From positions 3,425,001 through 3,489,000 of the forward strand of contig NZ_CP042910.1 in NCBI RefSeq assembly GCF_008298035.1: a DNA stretch of 64,000 nucleotides, read 5' to 3'. The notes beneath the pieces are model-generated. The model saw nothing but the letters and a program-made list of their open reading frames with translations. It was not told the DNA's origin and made no database searches. The DNA is from Gimesia maris. Its GTDB lineage: Bacteria; Planctomycetota; Planctomycetia; Planctomycetales; Planctomycetaceae. Below are positions 37,117-47,436 of the stretch, piece after piece. The translations under genes and the position numbers were made by a program. The stretch's first letter is position 1. Every line of letters begins with the position of its first letter.

Positions 37117-39735
37117 TTAAACCCGGGAAATGATCGTATGGTTGGGAGCGAGTTGAATCTGCTTGTTCTCGATGACAGACTCTGGTTCTGAATTCAGGAC
37201 CAGAGTACCTGTGAACGGGATCGACACTGGTTGTGCCTGTGTCTCTGCCTGGGGAGTCAGGCGAGCCTGAATCCTGATGTCCTGGTATTGCATTGTAAAA
37301 CTGCTGGACTGACTCTCATAAGCTGTCTGCAGGTTTTCTGGTGAAAGCCAGCCTGCGTTGAGGCCTTCTCTTCGAAACTGGAGCAGCCGCTGATACCAGT
37401 GAAACATCTCCGGGTCCCTCAGGGGGGCCTCGTTCCATTTGGCGTTGAAAAAAGCTTCGGCCTGTGAGGGAAGCAATGCGTCCTGCCAGATGTGAGGCGG
37501 ATAATCTCCCCGGCGGCCGACGTCGACGGCGTCGCGGAGATGGCGGTCTTCAAAATCGACAAAAAACGGAAACGGAGCAGAAGTCGCAAATTCTTCACCC
37601 ATAAAGATCAATGGTATGCCCGGATAAAGCAAGATGAGTGCAGCGGCTGCTTTCTGGAAGGATTTGGATGCCAACTGGTGAATACGCTTGCCATGCGGAT
37701 GATTGCCGACACTATCATGGGTTTGAAGCGCGATCACCAGGGATGTCAGATATTGGTTGGTTGGATGGACGCTACGTTGAGAATCAGTCACGCGACTGTT
37801 TTCGTGTCCGGCATAAATGTAACCACACTGCAGCGCCTGGATAAGGTCGGAGGCCCCCTGGTAGTTTCGCTGTGTGAGATGGACGTCGGGAAGCGCATGA
37901 GAATAGAGAGAATACATCAGGCAGTCACACCAGATGCCCGAGTAGGCCTCCCTGCTCTGGTCAGCAGTAATCAGATCGTGATTAAAGACATTGGTTTCGG
38001 CAAAGAGATGTATGGGCCAGTTCACGGATTCGTTGTGTCTGGAGACGGCCGCTCTGATTGCTTCGAGAATATGAAAATGGCTGTCGTCATACATGCAGTG
38101 AACGGCGTCGAGTCGCAGACCATCCAGATGATACTCTTCCAGCCAGAAGACCGCATTTTCGGTAATGAACCGACGGACGGATTCGGAATCAGGACCGTCG
38201 TAATTGAGGGCTTCGCCCCACGGAGTGTGATGCCTGTCTGAAAAATAAGGGCCGAATTCAGAAAGATAATTTCCTTCCGGACCCAGATGGTTGTAAACGA
38301 CATCAAGAAAGACGGCGAGACCAGAGCGATGGCATTCGTCCACGAAGGCTTTGAAATCATCAGGGGAACCGTAGGTATTTCGAACGGCGAACAGATTTAC
38401 GCCATCGTATCCCCAGTTCCAGCGGCCAGGTGTCTGAGTGACCGGCATGATTTCCACCGCGGTGATGCCGAGCTCGATCAGTTCAGGGATATGTTCGATG
38501 GCCGCCTGAAACGTACCCGCTCTGGTGAAGGTGCCGACATGAAGTTCGTATATGATCAGATCCTGTTTCTTTATTCCCTGCCAGTCTTGATCGGACCAGG
38601 GGAAATCAAGCGAGTTACAGACTTGTGAGGCAGCGTGTACTCCCTGAGGTTGATATCGGGAGGCAGGATCCGGCCGGGAGACCTGGTCATCAAGCCGATA
38701 CAAATAGCGATCGCCCGGACAGACGTGATTAAACGTGCCTTCGAAGTATCCCTGTGCTGTTCGTGTCAGGGAATGACGTGTCGCGTCTGCCTGGTTTCCT
38801 TTCTGCAGTTCAACGGCAACCTGTTTTCGTTGCGGAGCCCAGACGCGAAAGGATGTGGAATCAACGGTGAGCGGAGTGGCTCCTGATCGGGTATTTTGTA
38901 GATCAACCTGTTCTGCGAGACCAAACCAGCGACAACCTTCCAGGACGCCTGAAGTTGCGGTTCCCTGAGCAAGGTAAAGACGGTTTTTCCACTCCGATGC
39001 CTGGTGCAGATCGTAAACGCGTTGTGCCAACCGGCGGTCTGCGTTTCCTACCAGAATGGTGCGATAGCCGGCGGTTAATGCTGCCAGATCATTACCGGAA
39101 TCACCGGAAAAAACAATGTTTGCGGGATCGTATCCGTTTTTTTCGGTCCACCATTCTAAAGCGAGTGCTTTGGAAACCGTTGCCGGCAGAAGATCAATCA
39201 ATCCATCGCCATTGAAGGGATCAACGCTGTTAATAATCGAGTATGGGGCATCCGTTTGAGTCAGAACCTCCTGAACGTGATCAACGAGCGTTTCCAGTTG
39301 TGCCGCGTCTGCATAAAAGCTGAGTTTGAAACGCCCCTGTTTGACTGGTTCCTGGAGGCGGAGACCGTCAATTGTTTGCAGCTTCTCGCGCAATGAGTCT
39401 ATGGGCATGGCAGCGATGATCTGGTCCTGATAATCCTGGTAGGCGGTGACCAGTGTGAATTCTCCCGATTCCTGTCGCTGGAAAATGGAAGTGCCGACGT
39501 CGCAGATAATCCACTCCGGAATGGGGAGTTGAAAATCCTTGATTGCCTGGGAGACGGATTCGAAATGTCTGCCAGTCACAAAGATCAGTGAGTTGCCACG
39601 GGCCTGAAACTGTTCCGACAGTACGCGCAGGTCTGACTGGTTGTGAGGATCCTGATTTAAAGGGATCAGGGTTCCATCCAGGTCGGTGGCAAGGACCTGT
39701 TCTGTGAATTGCGCAGCAGTATTCTGCGTAGACAT
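37117..39735 (-). CDS. HAD sucrose-phosphatase-like / trehalohydrolase-like GH13 fusion
   Basis: An 872-residue protein; the ATG at 39735 has AAGGAG six bases before it. Residues about 12-275 form a HAD phosphatase of the sucrose-6-phosphatase type (TDLDGTLIP with D18 and D20, FVTGR, and FSGDSGNDLAAL). Residues about 285-870 match malto-oligosyltrehalose trehalohydrolase (TreZ): an N-terminal beta domain (FRVWAPQRKQVAVEL), YELHVGTFTRAGTF, then GLRLDAVH with nucleophile D543, FAETN with acid/base E580 and QTHDSVGN with D674. TreZ normally frees trehalose from malto-oligosyltrehalose made by TreY; no TreY gene is in the window. Last gene of the sucrose operon. The fusion may couple sucrose-phosphate dephosphorylation to glucan cleavage, or act on another substrate. 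Confidence 0.85.
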   Translation of the reverse strand: MSTQNTAAQFTEQVLATDLDGTLIPLNQDPHNQSDLRVLSEQFQARGNSLIFVTGRHFESVSQAIKDFQLPIPEWIICDVGTSIFQRQESGEFTLVTAYQDYQDQIIAAMPIDSLREKLQTIDGLRLQEPVKQGRFKLSFYADAAQLETLVDHVQEVLTQTDAPYSIINSVDPFNGDGLIDLLPATVSKALALEWWTEKNGYDPANIVFSGDSGNDLAALTAGYRTILVGNADRRLAQRVYDLHQASEWKNRLYLAQGTATSGVLEGCRWFGLAEQVDLQNTRSGATPLTVDSTSFRVWAPQRKQVAVELQKGNQADATRHSLTRTAQGYFEGTFNHVCPGDRYLYRLDDQVSRPDPASRYQPQGVHAASQVCNSLDFPWSDQDWQGIKKQDLIIYELHVGTFTRAGTFQAAIEHIPELIELGITAVEIMPVTQTPGRWNWGYDGVNLFAVRNTYGSPDDFKAFVDECHRSGLAVFLDVVYNHLGPEGNYLSEFGPYFSDRHHTPWGEALNYDGPDSESVRRFITENAVFWLEEYHLDGLRLDAVHCMYDDSHFHILEAIRAAVSRHNESVNWPIHLFAETNVFNHDLITADQSREAYSGIWCDCLMYSLYSHALPDVHLTQRNYQGASDLIQALQCGYIYAGHENSRVTDSQRSVHPTNQYLTSLVIALQTHDSVGNHPHGKRIHQLASKSFQKAAAALILLYPGIPLIFMGEEFATSAPFPFFVDFEDRHLRDAVDVGRRGDYPPHIWQDALLPSQAEAFFNAKWNEAPLRDPEMFHWYQRLLQFRREGLNAGWLSPENLQTAYESQSSSFTMQYQDIRIQARLTPQAETQAQPVSIPFTGTLVLNSEPESVIENKQIQLAPNHTIISRV

Positions 39736-39750
39736 CAATTGCTCCTTCAA

Positions 39751-41718
39751 TTAAACGCGGTTCAGCCAGAGAATCTGATACGGATCCAGGACCAGTTGCT
39801 CTGATGTGGCGTAAGTTTTGTCGTCGATGACATTCAGGAAAAATCGACCGAGTCCTGCGGTACGGAGTTTGTTGCCTTCGATGACCTGTGTTTCGTCAGA
39901 GAAGTTAGCGAGGACGATCAGGCGATTTCCTTCATAGAGGCGGACGTATCCCAGGATATGCTCATTGGCTGTGGCGATGAGTTCCATATCCTGACCCGCG
40001 AGCGCAGGCAGAGATTTTCGCAGTGCGATCAGTTTCTGTGTGGATCGAAAAATCGTGGAGCGAATGGAACCGTTGCCTGATTTGATGTGGTCGTCCAGTT
40101 CTTCGAGAAACTGCCATTGCATCTTAGGACGATGAATCCAGCGGGAGTCACCGGCTTTAGCAGGGTCTTTCACGAAATCGTAATCGTTCAGCATGCCCCA
40201 CTCTTCACCCAGGTAGAGAAGTGGAATTCCACCGATACTGAGGGAAACGCCGTGCAGCAGCAGCATGCGGCGGAGCGCCAGTTCTTTTTTCTCTTCGTTG
40301 TCTTCTTCAATCGCCTGTTCGAGTCCAGCGAGTGACGCCATCGTCCCGGAAATCCGCATATCGCCTGTTTCATGGTTTTCCTGAAAAGGAACGCCGCGCG
40401 CGAAAGAACCGGGGAATTGCCCTGTATAGAAATCGTTGAGGAATTTGCGATGGTCGTAGGCGTTGATACCAATTGCCTGCGCGTCGGCATCATCGAAGGT
40501 CCAGCCGATATCATCGTGACAGCGCAGGTAGTTCACCCAGGCGGTGTTTCTGGGCAGCTTATAGCGATGTCTGAGAGTCTGGACCAGCAATGAGACATTT
40601 CGCGTCGCCAGCGATTCCCAGAGCAGCGCCATCAGTGTGGGATTATAGGAGATCTGACATTCGTGTTCGCTGATATATTTGACGACGTCATCGGGGTGCA
40701 CGATGGCCTCGGATTTGAACAGGAGACCTGGCGTAGCGATACGGGCCAGACGGTTGAATGCCTGAATCAGCGTGTGCGCTTCAGGGAGATTTTCGCAGCT
40801 GGTCCCCATTTTTTTCCAGATGAATGCGACCGCGTCAAGCCGGAGGATATCAATGCCCGTGTTGGCGATGAAGTACATTTCTTCGAGCATGGCGCGAAAG
40901 ACAGCGGGATTGGTGTAGTTCAGATCCCACTGGAAACTGTTGAAAGAAGTCCAGACCCATTGCTGCATTCCATCATGCCAGGTGAAATTTCCGCGGCGGA
41001 CAGTCGGAAAAATTTCACGCAGCGTGCGTTCATATTGTTCGGGTTTTACCCTGTCAGGGAAGATATAATAGTATTCCTGGAACTCACGGTTTCCCGATTG
41101 CGCCATTTTGGCCCACTCGTGGTCATCCGAGGTGTGATTGAATACAAAATCAAGCACCAGTGAGATCCCCGCTTCCCGGAGATCTGCTGCCAGCAGGCGG
41201 AGGTCGTCGATGGTTCCCAGACGCGGGTCGACCGAGCGATACGTGCTGATGGCGTAACCGCCGTCGTTATTACCGGGGCGAACTGCGAACAGAGGCATCA
41301 AGTGCAGGTACGTGAGCCCCAGGTTTTTGAAGTATCCCACCTGCTCGCGGAGTTTACAGAGGTTTTCGCCAAAGAGGTCTACGTAGAGGGCGCCCCCGCT
41401 GATGCGTTCTGACTGAAACCAGTTGGGTTCATTAATACGATGACGGTCGAGCGCACAGAGGTCCTCTGGTCGCTCTGCCCAGCCTCGGGCCGCGGTCAGC
41501 AGAACCTGTTCGATGTGATAGAAGAAATCGTACCGGGAACTGTAGAGCTGATACAGCAGTCCAAACAGAGGACGCCAGTGCTCATTCAGTCTCGTTTCAA
41601 ATTCATGTTTTTTGACATCATCAATCTGGCTGGTGCGCCAGACTTCCTGCAATTGAGGCTGCAGGCGCTGCAGTGTCAGATCCGCTTTGAAGTCAATCTC
41701 ATCCTGCGCGGTGCTCAT
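39751..41718 (-). CDS. Amylosucrase (GH13)
   Basis: A 655-residue enzyme that uses sucrose to extend alpha-1,4-glucan and releases fructose (EC 2.4.1.4). Motifs: [29 protein letters not shown] with nucleophile D295, FKSEAIVHP with acid/base E337, and CHDDIGW with D402. These three lie exactly nine residues beyond the published D286, E328 and D393 of Neisseria polysaccharea amylosucrase, and the length fits (about 636). The start overlaps the stop of the sucrose-phosphate synthase gene by four bases (ATGA), and the HAD-TreZ gene follows 15 bases later. In the operon it can turn freshly made sucrose into glucan, or act in the reverse sense of turnover. Confidence 0.93.
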   Translation of the reverse strand: MSTAQDEIDFKADLTLQRLQPQLQEVWRTSQIDDVKKHEFETRLNEHWRPLFGLLYQLYSSRYDFFYHIEQVLLTAARGWAERPEDLCALDRHRINEPNWFQSERISGGALYVDLFGENLCKLREQVGYFKNLGLTYLHLMPLFAVRPGNNDGGYAISTYRSVDPRLGTIDDLRLLAADLREAGISLVLDFVFNHTSDDHEWAKMAQSGNREFQEYYYIFPDRVKPEQYERTLREIFPTVRRGNFTWHDGMQQWVWTSFNSFQWDLNYTNPAVFRAMLEEMYFIANTGIDILRLDAVAFIWKKMGTSCENLPEAHTLIQAFNRLARIATPGLLFKSEAIVHPDDVVKYISEHECQISYNPTLMALLWESLATRNVSLLVQTLRHRYKLPRNTAWVNYLRCHDDIGWTFDDADAQAIGINAYDHRKFLNDFYTGQFPGSFARGVPFQENHETGDMRISGTMASLAGLEQAIEEDNEEKKELALRRMLLLHGVSLSIGGIPLLYLGEEWGMLNDYDFVKDPAKAGDSRWIHRPKMQWQFLEELDDHIKSGNGSIRSTIFRSTQKLIALRKSLPALAGQDMELIATANEHILGYVRLYEGNRLIVLANFSDETQVIEGNKLRTAGLGRFFLNVIDDKTYATSEQLVLDPYQILWLNRV

Positions 41719-43943
41719 TCGATCCGATCGTTGGGAATAGTAATCTTGTCTAAGAAGTTGTAATACCTGATGCCTTCGAGAATGCCCGCCGCGTGGGAAG
41801 CCTCTGCGAAATAGACGCGTGGCCTGTTACGGAGTCGTTCGAGCTCTTCACTGTGATTTCCGACGACCACACCCAGTGTGCGCCCCAGCAGCATGCCGGC
41901 GTCGTTACCGGAATCACCTGAAACGAGGACGTGTTCCGGGGCGAATCCCCATTTCCAGAGTACGTGTCTCATGGAAAGGTCACTTCCACCCCGCACCGGG
42001 ATGATATCAAGATACATGCCGAGTGACATAATAACCTTAGCACGTAAACCCGCCTCCCGGAGAATTTTTTTGATGGTTGTAATACTGGGGCTGACACTGG
42101 TGTCAATTTCATAACTGATTTTAAATTCGGACTGATGTTCTTCAATTTGCGGGTAAAGACCGGGCTGCATATCGAGGACATCTCGAATCTGCTGCGGTTT
42201 CCAGGCGTAATCAATGGATTTTCGCCAGCTGAGGTCTGGAGTCAGATTTTCGCCGTAGTGTAATTGTGTTCCTGCATCCGTGTCGATCAGATCCGGTTGA
42301 GGGAGTCCCAGTTCTTTGATCAGTTCCATGGCCGAATCGAGTCGACGACCAGTGGCAATGCCGAAACCGATGTGATCATTTTCGCGAATTAACTCTACAA
42401 ATTCTTTGAGAGCTTCATCATCACCGGTCAGTGTATTGTCCAGATCGGTGATAATCAACCGGTCAAATTCAGGTAGTCGGCGTGTACTGGATTTCTCTGC
42501 CAGATCTGCCAGTACCGGAGCGGGTGAATGCTCCAGAATATCATCCAGATCGCGCAGATAACGCTCAGCATGATTATTCCATGAATAATGCTCGCGGGTC
42601 CCTTTGATACCATTATCAGACCATTCGGCCCATTGTTCCGGTTCTGTTAATGTGCGCAGTAGTGCGTGTTCGATGGCCGATTTATCGAGCGGGTCGACGA
42701 GCAGACCATTTTTACAGTTGGCAATGATGTCACGGGGGCCACCATCATTGGTCGCGACAATCGGTAATCCGGTCGCTCCCGCTTCAAGCAGCGTCAATCC
42801 GAACGGTTCAGTGAGCGCCGGATTGATGAAGACTCCTTTCATAGAAGTCGCCAGGCGATACAGTTCGGGAACATCATCTGGTTTATGGGTTTTGGGATAC
42901 GCGACTTTTCCATAAAGGTTGTAACGGTCAATCAGGTACAGGACATGATTAATGATTCTGCGCTGCGCCTTGGGGAGGTCGCGCAAATCGTCGCGCGTGC
43001 CCATGACCAGCACGAGATTAGCCAGTTCCTGCAGCTGTTCGCTTTCTCCGTAGACACGGACGAGCATTTCCAGGTTTTTCCTCTCATCGGGTCGAGCCAT
43101 GGTGAGAATCATGGGCTTGTCCGGTTCCTGTAAAAAACAGTTGAGGTCCGCTGCGATTTTAGGCGTGGTCCAGTCTTTCGCTGCAGGTGAAAAATTAGTG
43201 AGATCGACGCCGGGGGGGATCACTTCCATGCGGGCGGGCTGATAATGATCGTAGAGTTCATACTGCTGCTGGACTTCCTGGTTGGTGCTGGTTACCACCA
43301 TGGATGCGGTCTCAAGCGCCAGCTCTTCCGCTTCAATTCGTGAAGTGAATTTGTATTTGCTTTCCAGCCTTTCGACGGCCTGATGATCTTCTTTTCCGAG
43401 GGAGAGACGCTGGCGTTTGACACGTCCCAGTGAGTGTCCGGTAAAGACATAGGGAATGTGCAGCAGTCGCGCCAGTTGTGCACCGGCTGCTCCCGCATCA
43501 GCATAGTGTCCGTGAATGATGTCCGGCAGACCGGTGCGTCTGAAATGCTGGAGCGTCTGGTCGATAAACAGTTCGAGGTAAGGCCAGAGGGACTCTTTTC
43601 GCAGGTAGCGTTTGGGCCCAAAGGGAATACGGACGATCTTGGCATTTTCAGAAAGCTGTTCTTCCACCTGGGCGTAATCGTCGTCGACTTTAGGATCGAT
43701 GATCTGCCTGGTGAGCAGTTCGACTTCACCTACGTGAGAGTGCGCTGCGAGTTCTCGAGCCAACTCCAGTACATATTTGACCTGACCGCCAGTATCGGCA
43801 TCGCGACCCAGTTCGCAGTCATGTCCCCGAATCAGTCCGTGCAGACTGATCAAAGTGATTTTAAGGTCGCCGCGTTTATTTCTGGTCAGCCTGGCGGCGC
43901 TGGTCTCCGTCTGTGACGTTTTTTTCAATACGTTTCGGGCCAT
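41715..43943 (-). CDS. Sucrose-phosphate synthase with sucrose-phosphatase domain
   Basis: A 742-residue two-domain enzyme starting at the ATG at 43943 (AGGA ten bases upstream; the longer frame to 44120 is not family-like). The glycosyltransferase part (about 25-480) has [20 protein letters not shown] with [33 protein letters not shown] and [19 protein letters not shown]. The C-terminal HAD part (about 490-735) has [23 protein letters not shown] and [12 protein letters not shown]. Together they make sucrose from UDP-glucose or ADP-glucose and fructose-6-phosphate. First gene of the operon; a sigma-54 promoter lies about 310 bases upstream. Confidence 0.92.
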   Translation of the reverse strand: MARNVLKKTSQTETSAARLTRNKRGDLKITLISLHGLIRGHDCELGRDADTGGQVKYVLELARELAAHSHVGEVELLTRQIIDPKVDDDYAQVEEQLSENAKIVRIPFGPKRYLRKESLWPYLELFIDQTLQHFRRTGLPDIIHGHYADAGAAGAQLARLLHIPYVFTGHSLGRVKRQRLSLGKEDHQAVERLESKYKFTSRIEAEELALETASMVVTSTNQEVQQQYELYDHYQPARMEVIPPGVDLTNFSPAAKDWTTPKIAADLNCFLQEPDKPMILTMARPDERKNLEMLVRVYGESEQLQELANLVLVMGTRDDLRDLPKAQRRIINHVLYLIDRYNLYGKVAYPKTHKPDDVPELYRLATSMKGVFINPALTEPFGLTLLEAGATGLPIVATNDGGPRDIIANCKNGLLVDPLDKSAIEHALLRTLTEPEQWAEWSDNGIKGTREHYSWNNHAERYLRDLDDILEHSPAPVLADLAEKSSTRRLPEFDRLIITDLDNTLTGDDEALKEFVELIRENDHIGFGIATGRRLDSAMELIKELGLPQPDLIDTDAGTQLHYGENLTPDLSWRKSIDYAWKPQQIRDVLDMQPGLYPQIEEHQSEFKISYEIDTSVSPSITTIKKILREAGLRAKVIMSLGMYLDIIPVRGGSDLSMRHVLWKWGFAPEHVLVSGDSGNDAGMLLGRTLGVVVGNHSEELERLRNRPRVYFAEASHAAGILEGIRYYNFLDKITIPNDRIE

Positions 43944-44256
43944 TTGATTTAGTCCTGTTTGTTCAAAATCAGAGAGTGAATAGTTGGTTTGGTGAATACA
44001 CCCGGAATGACATATGTATTCGTGAGGACGGGGCGAGACGTTATGTGAGTGCAAGTAATTATTTTCCGGGTCGATACAGAACCTGAAGCCTGTGGTTCCG
44101 ACAGCGGCTTCAGATTGCACGCTGAGTGATCACATTGATGGTTCAACGACCGGCGAAAGATGTTTCTGATTCCTAAACGGGAGGTGTAACAAGCCTTGTT
44201 AATCGAATTTCTCCTGAATAGTTCATCCTCGAGCCAATGTTCTGCCTGTTGAGTTA

Positions 44257-44272
44257 AGCAAAGGTCATGCCA
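44257..44272 (-). promoter_or_regulatory. Sigma-54 (-24/-12) promoter
   Basis: On the minus strand the sequence is TGGCATGACCTTTGCT, against the consensus TGGCACG-N4-TTGCW: GG and GC are 12 bases apart and the whole matches at all but one position of the -24 part. It faces the sucrose-phosphate synthase gene, with a predicted transcript start near 44246 and a leader of about 300 bases. The divergent gene at 44469 encodes a sigma-54 activator, which strengthens the call. Confidence 0.75.
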
Positions 44273-44321
44273 AAGTCCGGTTCAGACGAAAAGTGATAAT
44301 GGGACAGTTGTGGCTCAAAAT

Positions 44322-44380
44322 ATGCGACAGACTTGTCTCATATCTACTCATGTTGATAGAATGGGAAGCTGGTGTCGCAT
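44322..44380. promoter_or_regulatory. Candidate enhancer sites for the sigma-54 activator
   Basis: ATGCGACA-GACT-TGTCTCAT (44322-44341) is a dyad with one mismatch in eight, and a further half-site TGTCGCAT occurs at 44373-44380. They are 50-120 bases upstream of the -24/-12 promoter and before the activator gene, as expected for enhancer binding sites of NtrC-type proteins. The binding protein is inferred from position. Confidence 0.45.
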
Positions 44381-44468
44381 TCCGAGATTCCTGATTTGAG
44401 CTGTTTTGATCAAGTTTTACATCAGGTGCGCGCTGAGAATCTCTACGTATGCCTTCCCGGGAGATGAG

Positions 44469-45881
44469 ATGCAAAAACCATTGATTGTCTGCTGTCTACA
44501 GGGCCGCAGTTCCAAAGGAGTGCTGCAGACGCTGGATTGTGAACTCCTGCGGTTGCCCGCTGCAGAGCAGTTACTCACAACCGAATATCCACGTCCGCCA
44601 CGGCTGTTTGTCCTTCAGGCCCTGCCCCAGGATCATGACGCGACGCGGGCGTTGATCGTTTCCCTGCGCAGTCAATGGCCGCTGACGGATGTGCTGGTGT
44701 GGGCACCCCAGGCAGAGGGGGGCACCGTGCGAACTTATTTTCAGGCAGGTGCTCATGATGTGGTGCTGCAGCGCCAGGAGTCAAAGCTGGCAGATGTGAT
44801 TACAGCCACACTAGAGAATCAGAAGTTTCTGCCCCGCATGCATGACCTGACTCGTCAGCGGAGTAAAGGCGCGCGATTTGAATCGATGTTGAGCCGCAGC
44901 ACCGAGATGTGGGATCTGTTTGAACTTTGCACACGTGTGGCACCGACGGATGCGACCGTGTTGATTGTCGGGGAGACCGGCACGGGGAAAGAGCTTCTGG
45001 CGCGAGCCGTGCATCGACGTTCTGAACGTGAGGGGCGGTTTGTGGCGGCGAACTGTGCGAGTATCCCGGCTGACCTGATCAATTCAGAACTGTTCGGGCA
45101 TGAGAAAGGTGCCTTTACCGGCGCGGACCGGGCGAAGAAAGGACTGGTAATGCATGCGAATAAAGGGACGCTGTTTCTGGATGAAATTGGCGACATGCCA
45201 CCCGAGGCGCAACAGTGTCTGTTACGGATGTTGCAGGAAAAGCGGATTCGCCCCGTGGGCAGCCAGGTGGAGGCAGATATCGATGTGCGGATCGTAGCGG
45301 CGACGAATGTGCTGCTGGATGAAGCCGTGCGGGACGGAAAATTTCGCGAAGACCTGTTTTATCGCCTGGATGTGATTCGCGTTAATGTGCCTCCCCTGCG
45401 TCAGCGTCCGGAAGACGTGTTTCTGCTGTTCGGTCATTTTACGAAACGACTGGCGAAACATTATGGACTGGAACCTCCCACTTTTACGGACAGTTTCCTG
45501 GATGCATTGCTGGAATACGAGTGGCCGGGTAATGTACGTCAACTGGAAAACTTCAGCGAACGACTGGTGCTGGAACGCACACAGTCAGCATTGACGGCCC
45601 GTGATTTCGACAAACTGCGAAATACAAATCTGGTGGAAACGCCTCAGGTACGGGAGCATAACAAGCAGTCGGTGTGGCGTAAAAGTGTTGATCCGGCCCT
45701 GTCACTGCAGGAAAATCTGGACCCGGTGATGGAAGAACTGGAGCGGGAGTACCTGCAGGCAAAGCTTAAACTGCACGCAGGCCGGGTGTCAGAGACGGCC
45801 GAAGAGGCAGGAATCAGCCGACGCACACTGCTCAGGAAGATGAAGCAGTATGGGATTGATAAGCAGAAGTTTAAATCGTGA
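44469..45881 (+). CDS. Sigma-54-dependent activator (NtrC family)
   Basis: A 470-residue regulator starting at the ATG at 44469 (purine-rich GGGAGATGAG before it). Residues 1-130 resemble a receiver fold, but the phospho-acceptor Asp is not clear (region around [10 protein letters not shown] and AGAHDVVLQ), so it may not be phosphorylated. The AAA+ domain (about 140-375) has Walker [10 protein letters not shown], the sigma-54 contact loop [11 protein letters not shown], Walker [11 protein letters not shown], and sensor motifs [14 protein letters not shown] and [13 protein letters not shown]. The C-terminal Fis-type helix-turn-helix reads [20 protein letters not shown]. It is divergent from the sucrose operon, with a sigma-54 promoter and candidate enhancer sites between. 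Confidence 0.93.
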   Translation: MQKPLIVCCLQGRSSKGVLQTLDCELLRLPAAEQLLTTEYPRPPRLFVLQALPQDHDATRALIVSLRSQWPLTDVLVWAPQAEGGTVRTYFQAGAHDVVLQRQESKLADVITATLENQKFLPRMHDLTRQRSKGARFESMLSRSTEMWDLFELCTRVAPTDATVLIVGETGTGKELLARAVHRRSEREGRFVAANCASIPADLINSELFGHEKGAFTGADRAKKGLVMHANKGTLFLDEIGDMPPEAQQCLLRMLQEKRIRPVGSQVEADIDVRIVAATNVLLDEAVRDGKFREDLFYRLDVIRVNVPPLRQRPEDVFLLFGHFTKRLAKHYGLEPPTFTDSFLDALLEYEWPGNVRQLENFSERLVLERTQSALTARDFDKLRNTNLVETPQVREHNKQSVWRKSVDPALSLQENLDPVMEELEREYLQAKLKLHAGRVSETAEEAGISRRTLLRKMKQYGIDKQKFKS

Positions 45882-45903
45882 GTGATGGGATTTCACATTG
45901 CAG

Positions 45904-46632
45904 TTATCGAGCGCGAATCGCTTTCAGAATCGCGTCAGCAATAGCTTGCATGCCCTGATCACCGGGATGCGCGGCGACGCCAGCGTGTTGGAATTCGCGT
46001 TCCGAGCGGGCATAATTCTTTTCGTCTTTACTGAGTTTGCTGATGTCGACATAAGTTCCGCCTGCCTTCTGACAGGCCTGACGTAACGCATCGTCTTTCA
46101 GCTTGATTGGCCAGAAGCAGCTGCGTACGATGATGGTCGGATGATTTTCTGTCTGCAGTTGCTTGAGCAGTTTTTCGACGCTGGCCTGAAACTTCGCCTG
46201 CTCTTCTGTTGTTTTGAGTTGTGGGACGTTTTCTCCAATTGCGAGTATCACCAGGTCAGGGCGAAATGCAATGGTATCCTGAAGTTGTTCTGTGATGTCG
46301 AACGTTGCGTATTGCCGCTCGAAGGTGGCAATATTCTTAACCATGGTTTGAGGCGTGTTGCTACTCGATTCAGCAAGTGAACTCGCGACGATGTGGACGT
46401 AGTCCTTGTCCTGTCTGCTGGCAGCCATCCCCCAGTTGCCTTCCCAGCCAATTTTCTTTGAAGGGCCATGTAGCGTGATACTGTTGCCCAGGAATAAAAT
46501 CCTTTGAAAGGTGTGGCCTGGCCTGGAGTCATCAGCCCGGATTGCTGCGCTCTGAATCGTGAAGACGAACGTGAAAATAAACGCAAAACCTGTTGACAAT
46601 AAAGATCGCTTTTCAGGAGATCTGGATTTCAT
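45904..46632 (-). CDS. Secreted SGNH-type hydrolase
   Basis: A 242-residue exported protein; the ATG at 46632 precedes a signal region (FAFIFTFVFTIQSAAIRA), while a GTG at 46683 gives a longer leader. SGNH blocks: ILFLGNSITLHG with the nucleophile Ser, LVILAIGENVP with the Glu-Asn in place of the usual G-x-N-D, and GVAAHPGDQGM with the final His. The catalytic Asp before His is replaced in position by Ala-Ala-His, so the geometry differs a little from typical members. Probably an esterase on a carbohydrate. Convergent with the sigma-54 activator gene. Confidence 0.8.
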   Translation of the reverse strand: MKSRSPEKRSLLSTGFAFIFTFVFTIQSAAIRADDSRPGHTFQRILFLGNSITLHGPSKKIGWEGNWGMAASRQDKDYVHIVASSLAESSSNTPQTMVKNIATFERQYATFDITEQLQDTIAFRPDLVILAIGENVPQLKTTEEQAKFQASVEKLLKQLQTENHPTIIVRSCFWPIKLKDDALRQACQKAGGTYVDISKLSKDEKNYARSEREFQHAGVAAHPGDQGMQAIADAILKAIRAR

Positions 46633-46798
46633 AATATGATGACTCTCTATTGGGAAATGCTTTTCTTCAGGAAAGATTGACACTTGTGATGAAAAAATTT
46701 AAGTCATTGTCGAAATGAACGGACTCTGTACGACGATATCATGTTGCCATGAGGCAGTGAACCGATTAATACATCAATTAAAGGAGGAGTATCCAGTC

Positions 46799-47245
46799 AT
46801 GTCAAATAACATCGTCCGCCTGCACCGCGTTTTGAAAACGACACCGGAAAAAATTTACCGCGCCTTTCTGGAAGAGGACGCGATGGCGCGCTGGCTTCCA
46901 CCAGATGGATTCACTGCCCGCGTTTACGAAATGGATCCTCAGGTGGGGGGGAGCTATAAAATGTCATTTACGAACTTTACCACAGGGAACGGCCACTCTT
47001 TCGGGGGCACTTATCTCGAACTCGTACCTCATACCCGCATTTGTTACACGTCGAAATTCGACGATCCCAGCCTGCCTGGTGAAATGAATACGACGGTCGA
47101 CCTGAAACAGGTCTCCTGTGGAACCGAGATCAAGATTGAACAATCCGGTATTCCGGATGTAATCCCCACGGAATCCTGCTATCTAGGCTGGCAGGATTCG
47201 CTGGTTCACCTGGCAAAGCTGGTGGAGCCTGAAATTCCAGATTAA
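46799..47245 (+). CDS. SRPBCC / AHSA1-like protein
   Basis: A 148-residue protein starting at the ATG at 46799 with AAGGAGGA about ten bases upstream. It shows the START-like AHSA1 pattern: LHRVLKTTPEKIYRAFLEED, AMARWLPPDGF, GGSYKMSFTN, FGGTYLELVPHTRICYTSKF, and the end SCYLGWQDSLVHLAKLVE. The fold forms a hydrophobic cavity for small lipophilic ligands. The function is unknown. Confidence 0.85.
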   Translation: MSNNIVRLHRVLKTTPEKIYRAFLEEDAMARWLPPDGFTARVYEMDPQVGGSYKMSFTNFTTGNGHSFGGTYLELVPHTRICYTSKFDDPSLPGEMNTTVDLKQVSCGTEIKIEQSGIPDVIPTESCYLGWQDSLVHLAKLVEPEIPD

Positions 47246-47436
47246 CCTGTGTTCACTGGGCAACAGGCTGGAGCTTGATATCAGCTTCAGATTCCAAAAA
47301 AAACTGCTGTTTTCGGCCAACACATTGTATTTCCTCTCTGACCGAATTAGAGTAATTACTTAGGAAGGTTACTGAATCTTCGTCTGGTCTGAATTATTGC
47401 GCTGTAAAAAACAGCGGGCATCAAGAGGAACCCAAA

